Positions 1 to 7,708 of a DNA stretch of 64,000 bases are shown piece after piece (the first letter of the stretch is position 1; every line of letters starts with the position of its first letter). The DNA is from HR10 sp964615335 (GTDB lineage: Bacteria; Acidobacteriota; Blastocatellia; HR10), in contig CAZTMT010000001.1 of NCBI GenBank assembly GCA_964615335.1, positions 248,001-312,000 on the forward strand. The letters run 5' to 3'. Below the pieces are notes generated by a model that was not told where the DNA came from, searched no databases, and worked only from the letters and a program-made list of their open reading frames with translations. The translations under genes were made by a program, and so were the position numbers.

Positions 1-289
1 TTCGCTGCCGACCTCGGGGAACAAGGAAGACCATGTGAGTATGGGGATGACGTCGGCGTTAAAGCTTCGACAGGTGCTGCAGAACGTCGAATACATTCTG
101 GCCATCGAGCTGCTCTGCGCGGCCCAGGGGCTTGAGTACCTGGCGCCCCTGCGACCGGGTCGCGGCGTGCGCCGGGCGCAGGAAAAAGTCCGCGCTCTTG
201 TCCCTGCGCTCGCCGAGGATCGCGTCCTGGCTCCCGACATCGAACGCCTGCGCGCGCATCTGGAGGATTTCGCCGGGGTTCTGGGCTGA
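1..289 (+). CDS. hutH: Histidine ammonia-lyase, C-terminal fragment (5' end outside window)
   Basis: About 95 C-terminal residues are present, open back to the first base in the frame starting at base 2. The stretch begins SLPTSGNKEDHVSMG, which matches the conserved segment of histidine ammonia-lyase (usually SLPTSANQEDHVSMG), and is followed by the helical LENVEYILAIELL-like C-terminal part. The enzyme deaminates L-histidine to urocanate in the cytoplasm, the first step of histidine degradation. The MIO-forming Ala-Ser-Gly triad would lie in the missing upstream part, so activity cannot be judged here. No other hut gene follows. A methionine within this stretch gives an apparent small reading frame, but it is not a separate gene. 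Confidence 0.9.
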   Translation, partial: SLPTSGNKEDHVSMGMTSALKLRQVLQNVEYILAIELLCAAQGLEYLAPLRPGRGVRRAQEKVRALVPALAEDRVLAPDIERLRAHLEDFAGVLG

Positions 290-444
290 TGCAGACCCCT
301 CTTCCAAAAGGGTCAGGCCTTGAAATGTCTCCGGAGGCTTCTTATCATAATCCCCTTGTCCGCGCCCTGAACGAGCGCAGGCGAGGGACAAGATCCTTCA
401 CCGAGGTGGTCGGGATTCGCGCAGACCGTAAGGAGGAACGTTCG

Positions 445-735
445 ATGGGAGATACGATCAAGGAGACAGTGATCATGAATGCCATCTCCCTGGCGATCGC
501 TCTCATCTCCCTGGGGCTGGCGCTCTGGACGGCGGTGAGCAGTCGGTTCCGGGGAGGCATTGATGACCTTTTCCTTGTGCTGGCGGGTGTGCTCTTGGCC
601 CTGCTCTTTTCGATCCAACCGATCCTGATGCTCAAGCGGAGTGGGATGTTCGAACGTCTCCGCGCTCGTGCGAAGCGCCCGGCCCCTGAGCCCGCTTCTT
701 CGGTGGCCGAAGAGGAGAAGGCCACGGTCAAGTGA
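445..735 (+). CDS. Small two-helix membrane protein coupled to ABC permease
   Basis: The protein has 96 residues and no recognised family. It has two hydrophobic segments (about residues 10-32 and 40-62), then a basic stretch and a proline/glutamate-rich cytoplasmic-type tail. The start at 445 is chosen because AAGGAGG lies just upstream; the frame stays open back to 289 but that part does not look like protein. Its stop codon overlaps the GTG start of the following ABC-2 permease (GTGA), so the two are almost certainly translationally coupled. A role as accessory subunit of that transporter is inference only. Confidence 0.7.
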   Translation: MGDTIKETVIMNAISLAIALISLGLALWTAVSSRFRGGIDDLFLVLAGVLLALLFSIQPILMLKRSGMFERLRARAKRPAPEPASSVAEEEKATVK

Positions 736-1592
736 ATCGTCCGGAGATGTCTCAATCCCAGGGACTTGAAACCGCGGTCGCGCAAGAGACCGCTCCCTCG
801 GCGACACGCTTCACCGTAGGGATATGGGCGACCTTCTCCTTATGGCATCGCGAAGTGATTCGCTTTTATCGCCAGCGCAGCCGCGTGGTGGGCGTCATCG
901 GATCCCCTCTGGTCTTCTGGTGGCTCGTCGGATCGGGATTGGGCGATTCCTTTCGAGCCGAAGGGCATGGGACGGGATATCTGCAGTACTTCTTCCCCGG
1001 AACGATGCTGCTGATCGTCCTCTTCACCTCGGTCTTCTGCATGATGTCGGTCATTGAGGATCGGCACGCGGGCTTTTTGCAGTCGGTTCTCGTCTCGCCC
1101 ATTCCGCGCGCGGCGCTCGTTCTGGGGAAAGTCCTGGGGGGGACAACGCTCGCCGCTCTGCAGGGGATCATCCTCTTGCCTCTGGCGCCTTTGGTCGGCA
1201 TTCCGCTGACGCTCGGACAGGTCGTGGGTCTGATGGCCTTTCTCTTCTTGCTGGCCTTCGGACTCACGGCGTTTGGCTTCGTGCTGGCCTGGCAGCTCGA
1301 TTCGACGCATGGGTTTCATGCCGTGGTCAACCTGATCTTCATCCCCATGTGGCTTGTCTCCGGAGCGCTCTTCCCAATGAGCGGGGCGTCCGCCTGGGTC
1401 GCTTGGCTCATGCGAGTGAATCCGCTGACCTATAGCACGGCGGGATTACAACGCCTCCTTTTCCAGCATCCTGCGGACGCCCAGACGCCGAGCCTCTCCC
1501 TGTCGCTCGGCGTGACGCTTCTTTTCGGCCTTTTGGGATTCCTCGGGGCTTTTGTGAGCGTCAGCCGGCATCCGGACCGGGTCGTCGGATAG
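732..1592 (+). CDS. ABC-2 type transporter permease (NodJ/DrrB-like)
   Basis: A 286-residue inner-membrane permease with about six hydrophobic segments. The motif around RHAGFLQSVLVSPIPR in the first cytoplasmic loop and the C-terminal RVNPLTYSTAGLQ segment are typical of ABC-2 export permeases of the NodJ/DrrB/YadH group, which move lipids, glycans or drugs outward. The GTG start overlaps the stop of the small membrane protein upstream. The matching ATPase is not next to it; it may lie outside the window or be shared with another permease. Substrate unknown. The permease assignment is solid, the specific function is not. Confidence 0.85.
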   Translation: MNRPEMSQSQGLETAVAQETAPSATRFTVGIWATFSLWHREVIRFYRQRSRVVGVIGSPLVFWWLVGSGLGDSFRAEGHGTGYLQYFFPGTMLLIVLFTSVFCMMSVIEDRHAGFLQSVLVSPIPRAALVLGKVLGGTTLAALQGIILLPLAPLVGIPLTLGQVVGLMAFLFLLAFGLTAFGFVLAWQLDSTHGFHAVVNLIFIPMWLVSGALFPMSGASAWVAWLMRVNPLTYSTAGLQRLLFQHPADAQTPSLSLSLGVTLLFGLLGFLGAFVSVSRHPDRVVG

Positions 1593-1649
1593 AAGCTCAG
1601 AGAAGGTGCGATCTCACTAGAACGACCGGAGGATCCCTTGCGGTCGGCG

Positions 1650-2060
1650 TCAGAGGTGATAGAGCATCACGTAGATCACCACGCCCGTGATCGAGACGTA
1701 AAGCCAGATCGGAAGTGTCCGCCGAGCGATCCGCTTATGCCGGGCGTACTCCCCGCGCCAGGCACGGGCCAGGGTCACAAGCACCATCGGGAGGATGACA
1801 AGAGCCAGGATCGTGTGCGAGATGAGGACGGCGAAGTAGAGGATTCGAAGGAAGCCCCCTTTCGGGAACGGAGTGGCCCCATGAACGGTGTGATAGGCGA
1901 CGTAGGAGAGAAGAAAGAGAGCCGAGCAGGCGACGGCTCCGAGCATACACGCGCGGTGGGCCGTGACATCCCGCTTCCGAATGAAGCGGTATCCGCAGAG
2001 GGCCAGTAAAGCGCTCGTCAGGTTCAACAGCGCGTTCACTGTCGGCCAGAGGATACGCAT
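1650..2060 (-). CDS. DUF420 family membrane protein
   Basis: The protein has 136 residues and four hydrophobic helices. It carries the histidines typical of the DUF420 (YozB-like) family: one after the second helix (VAYHTVHG), one in the third (VLISHTILAL) and ones near KRIARRTLPIW. Family members are found with cytochrome c oxidase assembly genes and resemble CtaG/SCO-associated proteins, so a role in respiratory oxidase biogenesis is likely but unproven. GAGGTGA lies a few bases upstream of the ATG. A TATAAT hexamer on the minus strand at 2084-2089 could be its -10 box, although no good -35 accompanies it. Confidence 0.8.
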   Translation of the reverse strand: MRILWPTVNALLNLTSALLALCGYRFIRKRDVTAHRACMLGAVACSALFLLSYVAYHTVHGATPFPKGGFLRILYFAVLISHTILALVILPMVLVTLARAWRGEYARHKRIARRTLPIWLYVSITGVVIYVMLYHL

Positions 2061-2150
2061 GAATCACCTCGCCACAAGGACGAATTATACGCGATGCCTC
2101 TCTCGGGCGCCGAGGCATCCGCGCTTATCCGCGACGGGAAGGCTGAACAA

Positions 2151-2179
2151 TTGACGTGGGCGAGTCCTTGGACTACCTT
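2151..2179 (+). promoter_or_regulatory. Sigma70-like promoter for glycosyltransferase, nearly leaderless
   Basis: TTGACG, a 17-base spacer and TACCTT. The predicted start of transcription lies only about 4 bases before the ATG at 2190, which also supports that start over the one at 2094. Confidence 0.45.
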
Positions 2180-2189
2180 CTCCGAAGGC

Positions 2190-2921
2190 ATGGAGAAGCC
2201 AAACGTCCAGGTCGTGATCCCGACCTACAACGAGCGGGAGAACATCGCGCGTCTTATCGCGGAGATTCGCGCGCGTTATCCGGACATCAACCTTGTCGTC
2301 GTAGACGATGATTCGCCCGATGGGACGGCCGAGGTTGTCGAGGAGTTGAGAGCGCGCGATCCTCGACTGCACCTGCTGCGTCGGCAAGGACGTCGGAGCT
2401 TCGCGCGCTCGGTCGTGGAGGGGATGCTCTGGGCTCTCTCGCGCGCGCCGCAGTTCATCATCCAGATGGATGCCGATCTCTCGCATCATCCCCAGTACAT
2501 CGCGGATCTCTTGCGCGCGGCTCAGGAGGCCGATGTGGTCATCGGGTCCCGCTATGTCGGGCGTCGGGTGAGCGTCGTCAACTGGCCGCTCCATCGCCTG
2601 ATCCTGAGCGTCTCCGCCAACGCCTACGTTCGCATGATCACGCGCCTTCCGGTCCTGGATGCCACAGGAGGCTTCCGCTGCTGGCGAGCCGAAGCGCTTC
2701 GGGCGATTGATCTGCCCTCCGTTCGGTCCGAAGGGTATTCGTTTCAGATCGAGACGCTCTATCGGGCCTATCGGCGCGGATGTCGGATCGTTGAGGTCCC
2801 CATCGTCTTCACCGAGCGAAACGCCGGCGTGTCCAAAATGAACGCGCGCATCATCCTGGAAGCCACCGTTCGACCCTGGCTGCTCCTCTTCAGCCGGGGA
2901 TCGTCTAAATCCCCCGAGTGA
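2190..2921 (+). CDS. Dolichol/polyprenyl-phosphate mannosyltransferase-like glycosyltransferase (GT2)
   Basis: A 243-residue GT-A family 2 glycosyltransferase. It opens with VQVVIPTYNERENI, then VVVDDDSPDGT (nucleotide-sugar binding), QMDADLSHHP (the metal-binding DxD-type motif) and VIGSRYVGR, the pattern of polyprenol monophosphomannose synthases (Dpm1-like). These transfer a sugar from a nucleotide donor to undecaprenyl phosphate. The protein lacks the C-terminal membrane helices of some relatives. The start at 2190 fits the family start; 2094 would add 32 residues unlike the family and would place the promoter inside the gene. Its 3' end overlaps the convergent glycosyltransferase by 17 bases. 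Confidence 0.85.
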   Translation: MEKPNVQVVIPTYNERENIARLIAEIRARYPDINLVVVDDDSPDGTAEVVEELRARDPRLHLLRRQGRRSFARSVVEGMLWALSRAPQFIIQMDADLSHHPQYIADLLRAAQEADVVIGSRYVGRRVSVVNWPLHRLILSVSANAYVRMITRLPVLDATGGFRCWRAEALRAIDLPSVRSEGYSFQIETLYRAYRRGCRIVEVPIVFTERNAGVSKMNARIILEATVRPWLLLFSRGSSKSPE

Positions 2922-3855
2922 GCCTGTCTCCGAGGCGCTGCCGCCACCTGGGGACCTCTCCGGCCAGACGCGGTCCGAGATACCGACCCAGAGGGAAAGC
3001 CAACCCCTTGGCGATGGCCTTGAAGATAACACCGGGGGTCACGCGCTCGTGCGGAAGCCGGAAGAGGTTCACGTAGATGTGATAGGGGATGGCGTTGAAC
3101 AGCGTGAAGGCGAGCGAGGGAGGATCGCCGCCAAACAGTTCGTGATAGAGACGGTAGCTTGCGACGAAGCGCTTGAAATCGTACCAGGCCGAGCGATCGT
3201 GCGAGTGGAGGACGACAGATGCGGGCTGATAATAAATGGCGTAGCCGGCCTCCATGACGCGCTTGGCCCATCGGATGTCTTCTCCAAACGCGACGCGCCC
3301 AAAGGGGAATCGTTCCCAGACCGAGCGCCGAATGGCCGAGGAGACATTGTCGAAACTGAAAAGGGCGATCTTCTCCTCCAGCGTCATCGTCGCCAGATCC
3401 GTCGAGCTGTGGAGTTGTTGCCGGCGCGGTTCCAGACGCGAGGCGACATGATCGCTCACGTGTCGCCTCACGAACGCATCGCTTCCCGGGCGGGAGATCT
3501 GTCGGCTGTAGGTTCCGGCGATGGATTCATCCTGAAGCATGGGTTCAATGAGATGCTCCAGCCAATGCTCGTCTGCCGGGAGCGCATCCTGGACAAGCAG
3601 GGCGGTGAATTGCCCTCGCGCGTGGCGGATCCCCAGGTCGCGCGTCTCGCCGTGATTGAAGTCTTCCGGAGAGATCGCCAGAAGCTTCACCGGAAACCGC
3701 GCGCAGTGCTCCCGGGTCCGATCCGTCGAACCGGAATCCACGATGAGGACTTCGAAGGGAAAAGACGCGCGTTGAGAGAAGAGGCGCTCCAGAAGGTGCG
3801 GGAATTCCGGTCCCGCGTTGCGCGTCGGAATGACGATGGAGACCCACTCCTTCAT
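2905..3855 (-). CDS. Glycosyltransferase family 2 (rhamnosyltransferase-like)
   Basis: A 316-residue family 2 glycosyltransferase. Visible motifs are VSIVIPTRNAG at the N-terminus, LIVDSGSTDRT, the loop DFNHGETRDLGIRHARG typical of rhamnosyltransferase-like members, LVQDALPAD in place of a canonical DxD, and FGEDIRWAKRVMEAGY (the ED catalytic-base motif). A hydrophobic C-terminal part suggests membrane association. The start codon overlaps the stop of the flippase gene upstream (ATGA), so the two form an operon that probably adds and exports a surface oligosaccharide. The exact sugar is unknown. Confidence 0.85.
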   Translation of the reverse strand: MKEWVSIVIPTRNAGPEFPHLLERLFSQRASFPFEVLIVDSGSTDRTREHCARFPVKLLAISPEDFNHGETRDLGIRHARGQFTALLVQDALPADEHWLEHLIEPMLQDESIAGTYSRQISRPGSDAFVRRHVSDHVASRLEPRRQQLHSSTDLATMTLEEKIALFSFDNVSSAIRRSVWERFPFGRVAFGEDIRWAKRVMEAGYAIYYQPASVVLHSHDRSAWYDFKRFVASYRLYHELFGGDPPSLAFTLFNAIPYHIYVNLFRLPHERVTPGVIFKAIAKGLAFPLGRYLGPRLAGEVPRWRQRLGDRLTRGI

Positions 3856-5381
3856 GATTTCACAGCGGAGGAGACGCGCTCGGCGGATTCCTGCCGTTGA
3901 GGAAGCAGCAGAGAGCGAACCTCATGCCATCTCCCATGCAGGAGCATCGCGAGGGCGAAGACGTAGCCGGCTCCTCCAACAAGAAGAAGCCCCAGCAGCC
4001 TTTGCCAGGCCGAAAGAGACCACGACTCCGCCGCCTGCAGGAAAAGCCAACTCGCCAGAAGAACGATTCCCGAGACAACTCCCGTCGGGCTGAGGGCCTT
4101 CGGGGAATCGGTCAGTTTCCACCGGAGCGTGCGAAAAGCGATCAGGACCAGGGCTCCCGCAAAGGCGACGGTGACGATCGCCGTTGCGGCCGCAACCCCT
4201 GCGATCCCCCACCGCAGGCCGAAGGCGAGAGCGGCAATGAGAACCGGCGCGACACCGAGTGAGCATGTGAAGTTGAGATCGGGCCGTCCGATCGCGTTGA
4301 AAAGCTCTCCGATCCCGAGAGCCAGGCATCGTCCGATAGCATGGACGAGGAGCAGGCGAAGGGGAAGCACGGCGGGCGTCCATTTCTCGCCGTAGATGAC
4401 GCGCACATAGTCTTCGGCCGCGATGATGAGAAGCACTAGAGGCGGGATGGCGAACCCAGCGCTCGCCCGGACGAATTTCACATAGGCGGCGCGCAGCCCA
4501 TCGGAGTCTTCGCGCAGCCGCGCGAAAATCGGAAAAGCGACCTGCGAGAAGATGCCCATAAGCAGCGTGGGGAGAATCAAGCTTTGATTATAGGCGAACG
4601 TGTAGAAGCCCAGTGCCGAAGCGCCCAGCCATTTTCCGATGAGGATGTAATCGGCATTCTGCAGGGTGTAAGCCGTCAGGTCGTTGCCCAGGACATGCCG
4701 CCCGTAGCCGAAGATCGCCCTCCATTCCCGGCGAGATCCCGGAGGTGGCCCGGGACGCCAGGGACAGAGTCTCCAATTCAAGAGCACAGTAGTCGGAGCA
4801 GCGGCGACCCAGGGGACGACGAGACTCCACACGCCGGCCCCCGCCCGAGCCAGGGTGAGACCTATCCCGATTCCGACCAGCGTTGTCACCACCTGCGGGA
4901 GGACGAGCTTCCCGATCTCTAATCGGCGGCGGAGAAGAACGGCATGCACGGCTCCCCACGGGGTGATGAGAGACGTCAGGCTCAAGGCCAGAAGGATCGG
5001 GACGAGATCCGGACGCCCGTAGAACCAGGCGACCCCTGGAGCCGCCACGACCTGCAGGACGAAAAGACCCAGCCCGATGAAGACGCCAAGCCAGAACCCC
5101 GAGGTCAAAATATCCGGCCGCTCTTCCCGATGGTAAATGAGGTAGTGTCCGATCCCGACGTTTCCGAAAAGAGCGATGAGCGTCGTCACGGTGAGACCCA
5201 GGCTCATGAGGCCGAAATCCTCAGGTGCGAGCCAGCGGGCCAGAGCGATTCCGGCCAGGAAATTGACGACGCGGATGAGAATCTGCGCGCCCAGCCAATA
5301 GATCGAGCCGATGTAGAAGGCGCGCTCCGTTATAGCGAAGGTCCCGGCAGATCTCTCTTCCGGCTGCGCGTTAGCGCTCAT
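3852..5381 (-). CDS. Lipopolysaccharide/oligosaccharide flippase (Wzx-type, MOP superfamily)
   Basis: The protein has 509 residues and 12-14 hydrophobic helices. The N-terminal SIYWLGAQILIRVVNFLAGIALARWLAPEDFGLMSL is characteristic of the polysaccharide-transporter/Wzx-like MOP superfamily, which flips undecaprenyl-linked oligosaccharides across the inner membrane. It is the first gene of a two-gene operon with the glycosyltransferase downstream (4-base overlap). A promoter-like pair lies just upstream on the same strand. Wzx proteins diverge too much to name the substrate. Confidence 0.88.
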   Translation of the reverse strand: MSANAQPEERSAGTFAITERAFYIGSIYWLGAQILIRVVNFLAGIALARWLAPEDFGLMSLGLTVTTLIALFGNVGIGHYLIYHREERPDILTSGFWLGVFIGLGLFVLQVVAAPGVAWFYGRPDLVPILLALSLTSLITPWGAVHAVLLRRRLEIGKLVLPQVVTTLVGIGIGLTLARAGAGVWSLVVPWVAAAPTTVLLNWRLCPWRPGPPPGSRREWRAIFGYGRHVLGNDLTAYTLQNADYILIGKWLGASALGFYTFAYNQSLILPTLLMGIFSQVAFPIFARLREDSDGLRAAYVKFVRASAGFAIPPLVLLIIAAEDYVRVIYGEKWTPAVLPLRLLLVHAIGRCLALGIGELFNAIGRPDLNFTCSLGVAPVLIAALAFGLRWGIAGVAAATAIVTVAFAGALVLIAFRTLRWKLTDSPKALSPTGVVSGIVLLASWLFLQAAESWSLSAWQRLLGLLLVGGAGYVFALAMLLHGRWHEVRSLLLPQRQESAERVSSAVKS

Positions 5382-5413
5382 GCCTTGTCCTCACTCGCCG
5401 TGCTCTCGCTCGT

Positions 5414-5443
5414 ATGATAGGAGGGGGCGTCGGGTTCAAGCAA
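5414..5443 (-). promoter_or_regulatory. Promoter for flippase operon
   Basis: On the minus strand: TTGCTT, an 18-base spacer and TATCAT, with transcription predicted to start about 26 bases before the flippase ATG at 5381. Confidence 0.4.
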
Positions 5444-5463
5444 CTTCGCGCGCGCTTGAGCCC

Positions 5464-5492
5464 TTGCCGGACGCAAGAAGGCCACGTATCAT
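5464..5492 (+). promoter_or_regulatory. Promoter for SDR-queD operon
   Basis: TTGCCG, a 17-base spacer and TATCAT. The start point is predicted about 23 bases before the ATG at 5522, which supports that start over the upstream in-frame ATG at 5414. Confidence 0.45.
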
Positions 5493-5521
5493 CTCCTCTT
5501 CTTCGAACGGAAGCACGGAGC

Positions 5522-6259
5522 ATGGAGATCACAGGCCGAGGCGCATTAGTCACCGGAGCCGCGCGACGAATCGGCCGGGCGATCGCCCTCGCTTTGGCTG
5601 AACGGGGAGCCGATGTCGTCGTTCACTATCATCACTCGGAGGAAGAGGCGCAAGCGACCGTGCGCGAGATCCAAGCGCGGGGCGTTCGTGCGCTGGCTCT
5701 GCGAGCGGATCTGTCCGATGTGTCGCAGATCGAAGGGCTGATCGAGAACGCAGCGCGCTTTTTGGGCCGCCTGGACATCCTGGTGAACAATGCGTCAGTC
5801 TTTTTCCGAACGCCCTTCGGTTCGACGACCGAAGAACAATGGGATCTCCATCTCGATGTGAATCTCAAGGCCCCGTTCTTCTGCGCTCAATATGCCGCGC
5901 GCATCATGCGAGAGGGAGGCGGAGGGAAGATCATCAACATCGCCGATTGGGCGGGGTTCCGACCCTATGTGGGGTATATTCCGTACTGCGTCTCCAAGGC
6001 CGGATTGATCGCGCTCACGCAGGTCCTGGCCCGGACGTTGGCACCGACGATTCTGGTCAACGCCGTCGCGCCCGGTCCGGTCCTGCTGCCGGAAGAGTAC
6101 GGCGAGGAGGAAGTCCGTGCGATCCTCGCGGGCACGCCCCTGAAGCGGCTCGGATCTCCCGAGGACGTGGTGCGCGCCGTGCTCTTTCTGATCGAAGGGA
6201 GCGATTTCATCACCGGACATACGCTCGTCGTGGATGGCGGGCGGCTCATCGGCCCGTGA
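5522..6259 (+). CDS. Short-chain dehydrogenase/reductase, pteridine-reductase-like
   Basis: A classical 245-residue SDR. The cofactor motif is TGAARRIG; an arginine in this loop is typical of NADPH-using pteridine reductases (PTR1/FolM) rather than the usual TGxxxGIG. NNAS at about 89-92, a serine/aspartate region and YCVSK (catalytic Tyr and Lys) complete the active site. It is the first gene of a four-gene operon, and the next gene is a tetrahydropterin-synthase family member, which makes a pterin substrate plausible. The start follows a GGAG motif and the predicted promoter. It could instead reduce an unrelated carbonyl, since SDR specificity is hard to read from sequence. Confidence 0.85.
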   Translation: MEITGRGALVTGAARRIGRAIALALAERGADVVVHYHHSEEEAQATVREIQARGVRALALRADLSDVSQIEGLIENAARFLGRLDILVNNASVFFRTPFGSTTEEQWDLHLDVNLKAPFFCAQYAARIMREGGGGKIINIADWAGFRPYVGYIPYCVSKAGLIALTQVLARTLAPTILVNAVAPGPVLLPEEYGEEEVRAILAGTPLKRLGSPEDVVRAVLFLIEGSDFITGHTLVVDGGRLIGP

Positions 6260-6289
6260 TCCGAGCACACAAGGTCCAGGAGGGGGGAG

Positions 6290-6709
6290 ATGTTCAAGGC
6301 GACAAAGGAGATTTTCTTCTGCTATGGCCATCGGCTCTTGAACTATGCGGGCAAGTGCCGGAATTTGCACGGGCATAATGCCCGCGCCGAAGTCGAATTG
6401 GCTGCCGAGCAGTTGGACGAACGCCACATGGTCGTAGATTTCGATGAGATCAAAGCCGTCGTGAAGTCGTGGATTGATGAGCATATTGATCACAAGATGG
6501 TCCTGTGCAAAGATGATCCCCTGCTTCCCGTTTTGCGAGATCACGGTGTGGCCTGTTTTGTCCTGGAGACGAATCCGACGGCCGAGGCTCTGGCGAAGCT
6601 CATCTTCGATGTGGCGGCCGAGCGAGGCTTTCCCGTCGTGCGCGTGACCGTGTGGGAGACCGAGAGTTCGTTCGCGACGTACGAACCGTCGCGTCCGGAG
6701 CGAAGCTGA
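6290..6709 (+). CDS. queD: 6-carboxytetrahydropterin synthase family protein
   Basis: A 139-residue member of the 6-pyruvoyltetrahydropterin synthase/QueD family. The zinc ligands are the His of CYGHRL and the two His of NLHGH; the catalytic Cys lies four residues before the HGH (CRNLHGH). DHK and the WETE glutamate near the C-terminus complete the pattern. QueD converts 7,8-dihydroneopterin triphosphate to 6-carboxytetrahydropterin in queuosine and other 7-deazaguanine pathways. AGGAGG precedes the start. It lies 30 bases after the SDR. QueE and QueF are encoded elsewhere in the window, which supports the QueD reading over a tetrahydrobiopterin enzyme. Confidence 0.88.
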   Translation: MFKATKEIFFCYGHRLLNYAGKCRNLHGHNARAEVELAAEQLDERHMVVDFDEIKAVVKSWIDEHIDHKMVLCKDDPLLPVLRDHGVACFVLETNPTAEALAKLIFDVAAERGFPVVRVTVWETESSFATYEPSRPERS

Positions 6710-6724
6710 GCAAGGAGGAGGCGC

Positions 6725-7696
6725 ATGGCCTGGCTCCTGAGCGAAGCGGATGTGGAGCGCGTGCTCACGATGGAGATGGCGCTGGAAGCTGTCGAGGAGG
6801 CGTTTCGCGAGCAGGCGGAAGGCCGCGCGATCAATGAGCCGCGTCGTCGCCTTCGCCTCCCGCAGGGGATGCTGCACATAATGAGCGCAGCCGTGCTCTC
6901 GCGAGGCGTCCTGGGATTTAAGGCCTACACATCCTTTCGCGGCGGAGTGCGTTTTCTCGTCTGCCTCTATGAGGCGGAGACAGGAGCGCTTCTGGCCCTG
7001 ATCGAGGCGAACCGACTCGGGCAGATGCGCACCGGAGCGGCCAGCGGCGTCGCGACCAAGTACATGGCGCGGCCCGATGCGCAGACACTCGGGATTTTCG
7101 GAACGGGCTGGCAAGCGCGAAGCCAACTAGAGGCCATCTGCCGGGTGAGACCGATCCGACGCATCCTCGCCTACAGCCGCACGCCGGAGCGAAGACAGGC
7201 TTTTTGCCGAGAAATGGCTGCGCAGCTTGGCCTGGAGGTCATAGCGGCCGATCGGCCCGAAGAGGTCGTCACCCAGGCGGACGTTCTTGTGACAGCGACG
7301 ACGGCTCGCGAGCCGGTCTTCGACGGACACTGGTTGCCCGAGGGAGTTCACATTAACGCGATCGGGGGGAATTCGCTCCTGCGCCGCGAATTCGATGATG
7401 AGGTGATCCGACGGGCGCGCACGATCGTCGTGGACTCCAGGGATCAAGCCCGGATCGAATGCGGAGAGTTCCTCCACGCGCTGGAGCGCGGACGCCTGAC
7501 GTGGGAGGTCGTCCACGAGTTGAAGGATGTCGTCGCCGGTCGCATCCTGGCGCGAAGACATCCTGTGGACATCACGCTCTTCAAGTCTTTGGGCATCGCT
7601 TTGGAGGATGTGGCCGTCGCTGTCCGCGTCCTCGAGCGCGCACAGGAAGAGGGGCTGGGGCAGCGCGTGCGCCTGTTGGATTCCGAGATCTCCTGA
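6725..7696 (+). CDS. Ornithine cyclodeaminase / mu-crystallin family protein
   Basis: A 323-residue member of the OCD/mu-crystallin family. Features include the N-terminal helical region starting WLLSEADVERVL, LLALIEANRLGQMRTGAASGVATKY (substrate-binding Arg and catalytic region), the Rossmann motif GIFGTGWQARSQ, and INAIGGNSLLRREFDDEV. Family members include ornithine cyclodeaminase, alanine dehydrogenase, ketimine reductases and siderophore enzymes; they use NAD(P)H and imino or amino acids. AAGGAGGAGG precedes the ATG, 15 bases after queD. Which amino acid it handles cannot be told from sequence. Confidence 0.85.
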   Translation: MAWLLSEADVERVLTMEMALEAVEEAFREQAEGRAINEPRRRLRLPQGMLHIMSAAVLSRGVLGFKAYTSFRGGVRFLVCLYEAETGALLALIEANRLGQMRTGAASGVATKYMARPDAQTLGIFGTGWQARSQLEAICRVRPIRRILAYSRTPERRQAFCREMAAQLGLEVIAADRPEEVVTQADVLVTATTAREPVFDGHWLPEGVHINAIGGNSLLRREFDDEVIRRARTIVVDSRDQARIECGEFLHALERGRLTWEVVHELKDVVAGRILARRHPVDITLFKSLGIALEDVAVAVRVLERAQEEGLGQRVRLLDSEIS

Positions 7697-7708
7697 GGAG
7701 GTGACTTG

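Noticed and set aside
5795..7126. A 443-codon minus-strand frame opposite SDR-queD-OCD
   Set aside because: It is antisense to three well-supported genes and shows no family motifs.
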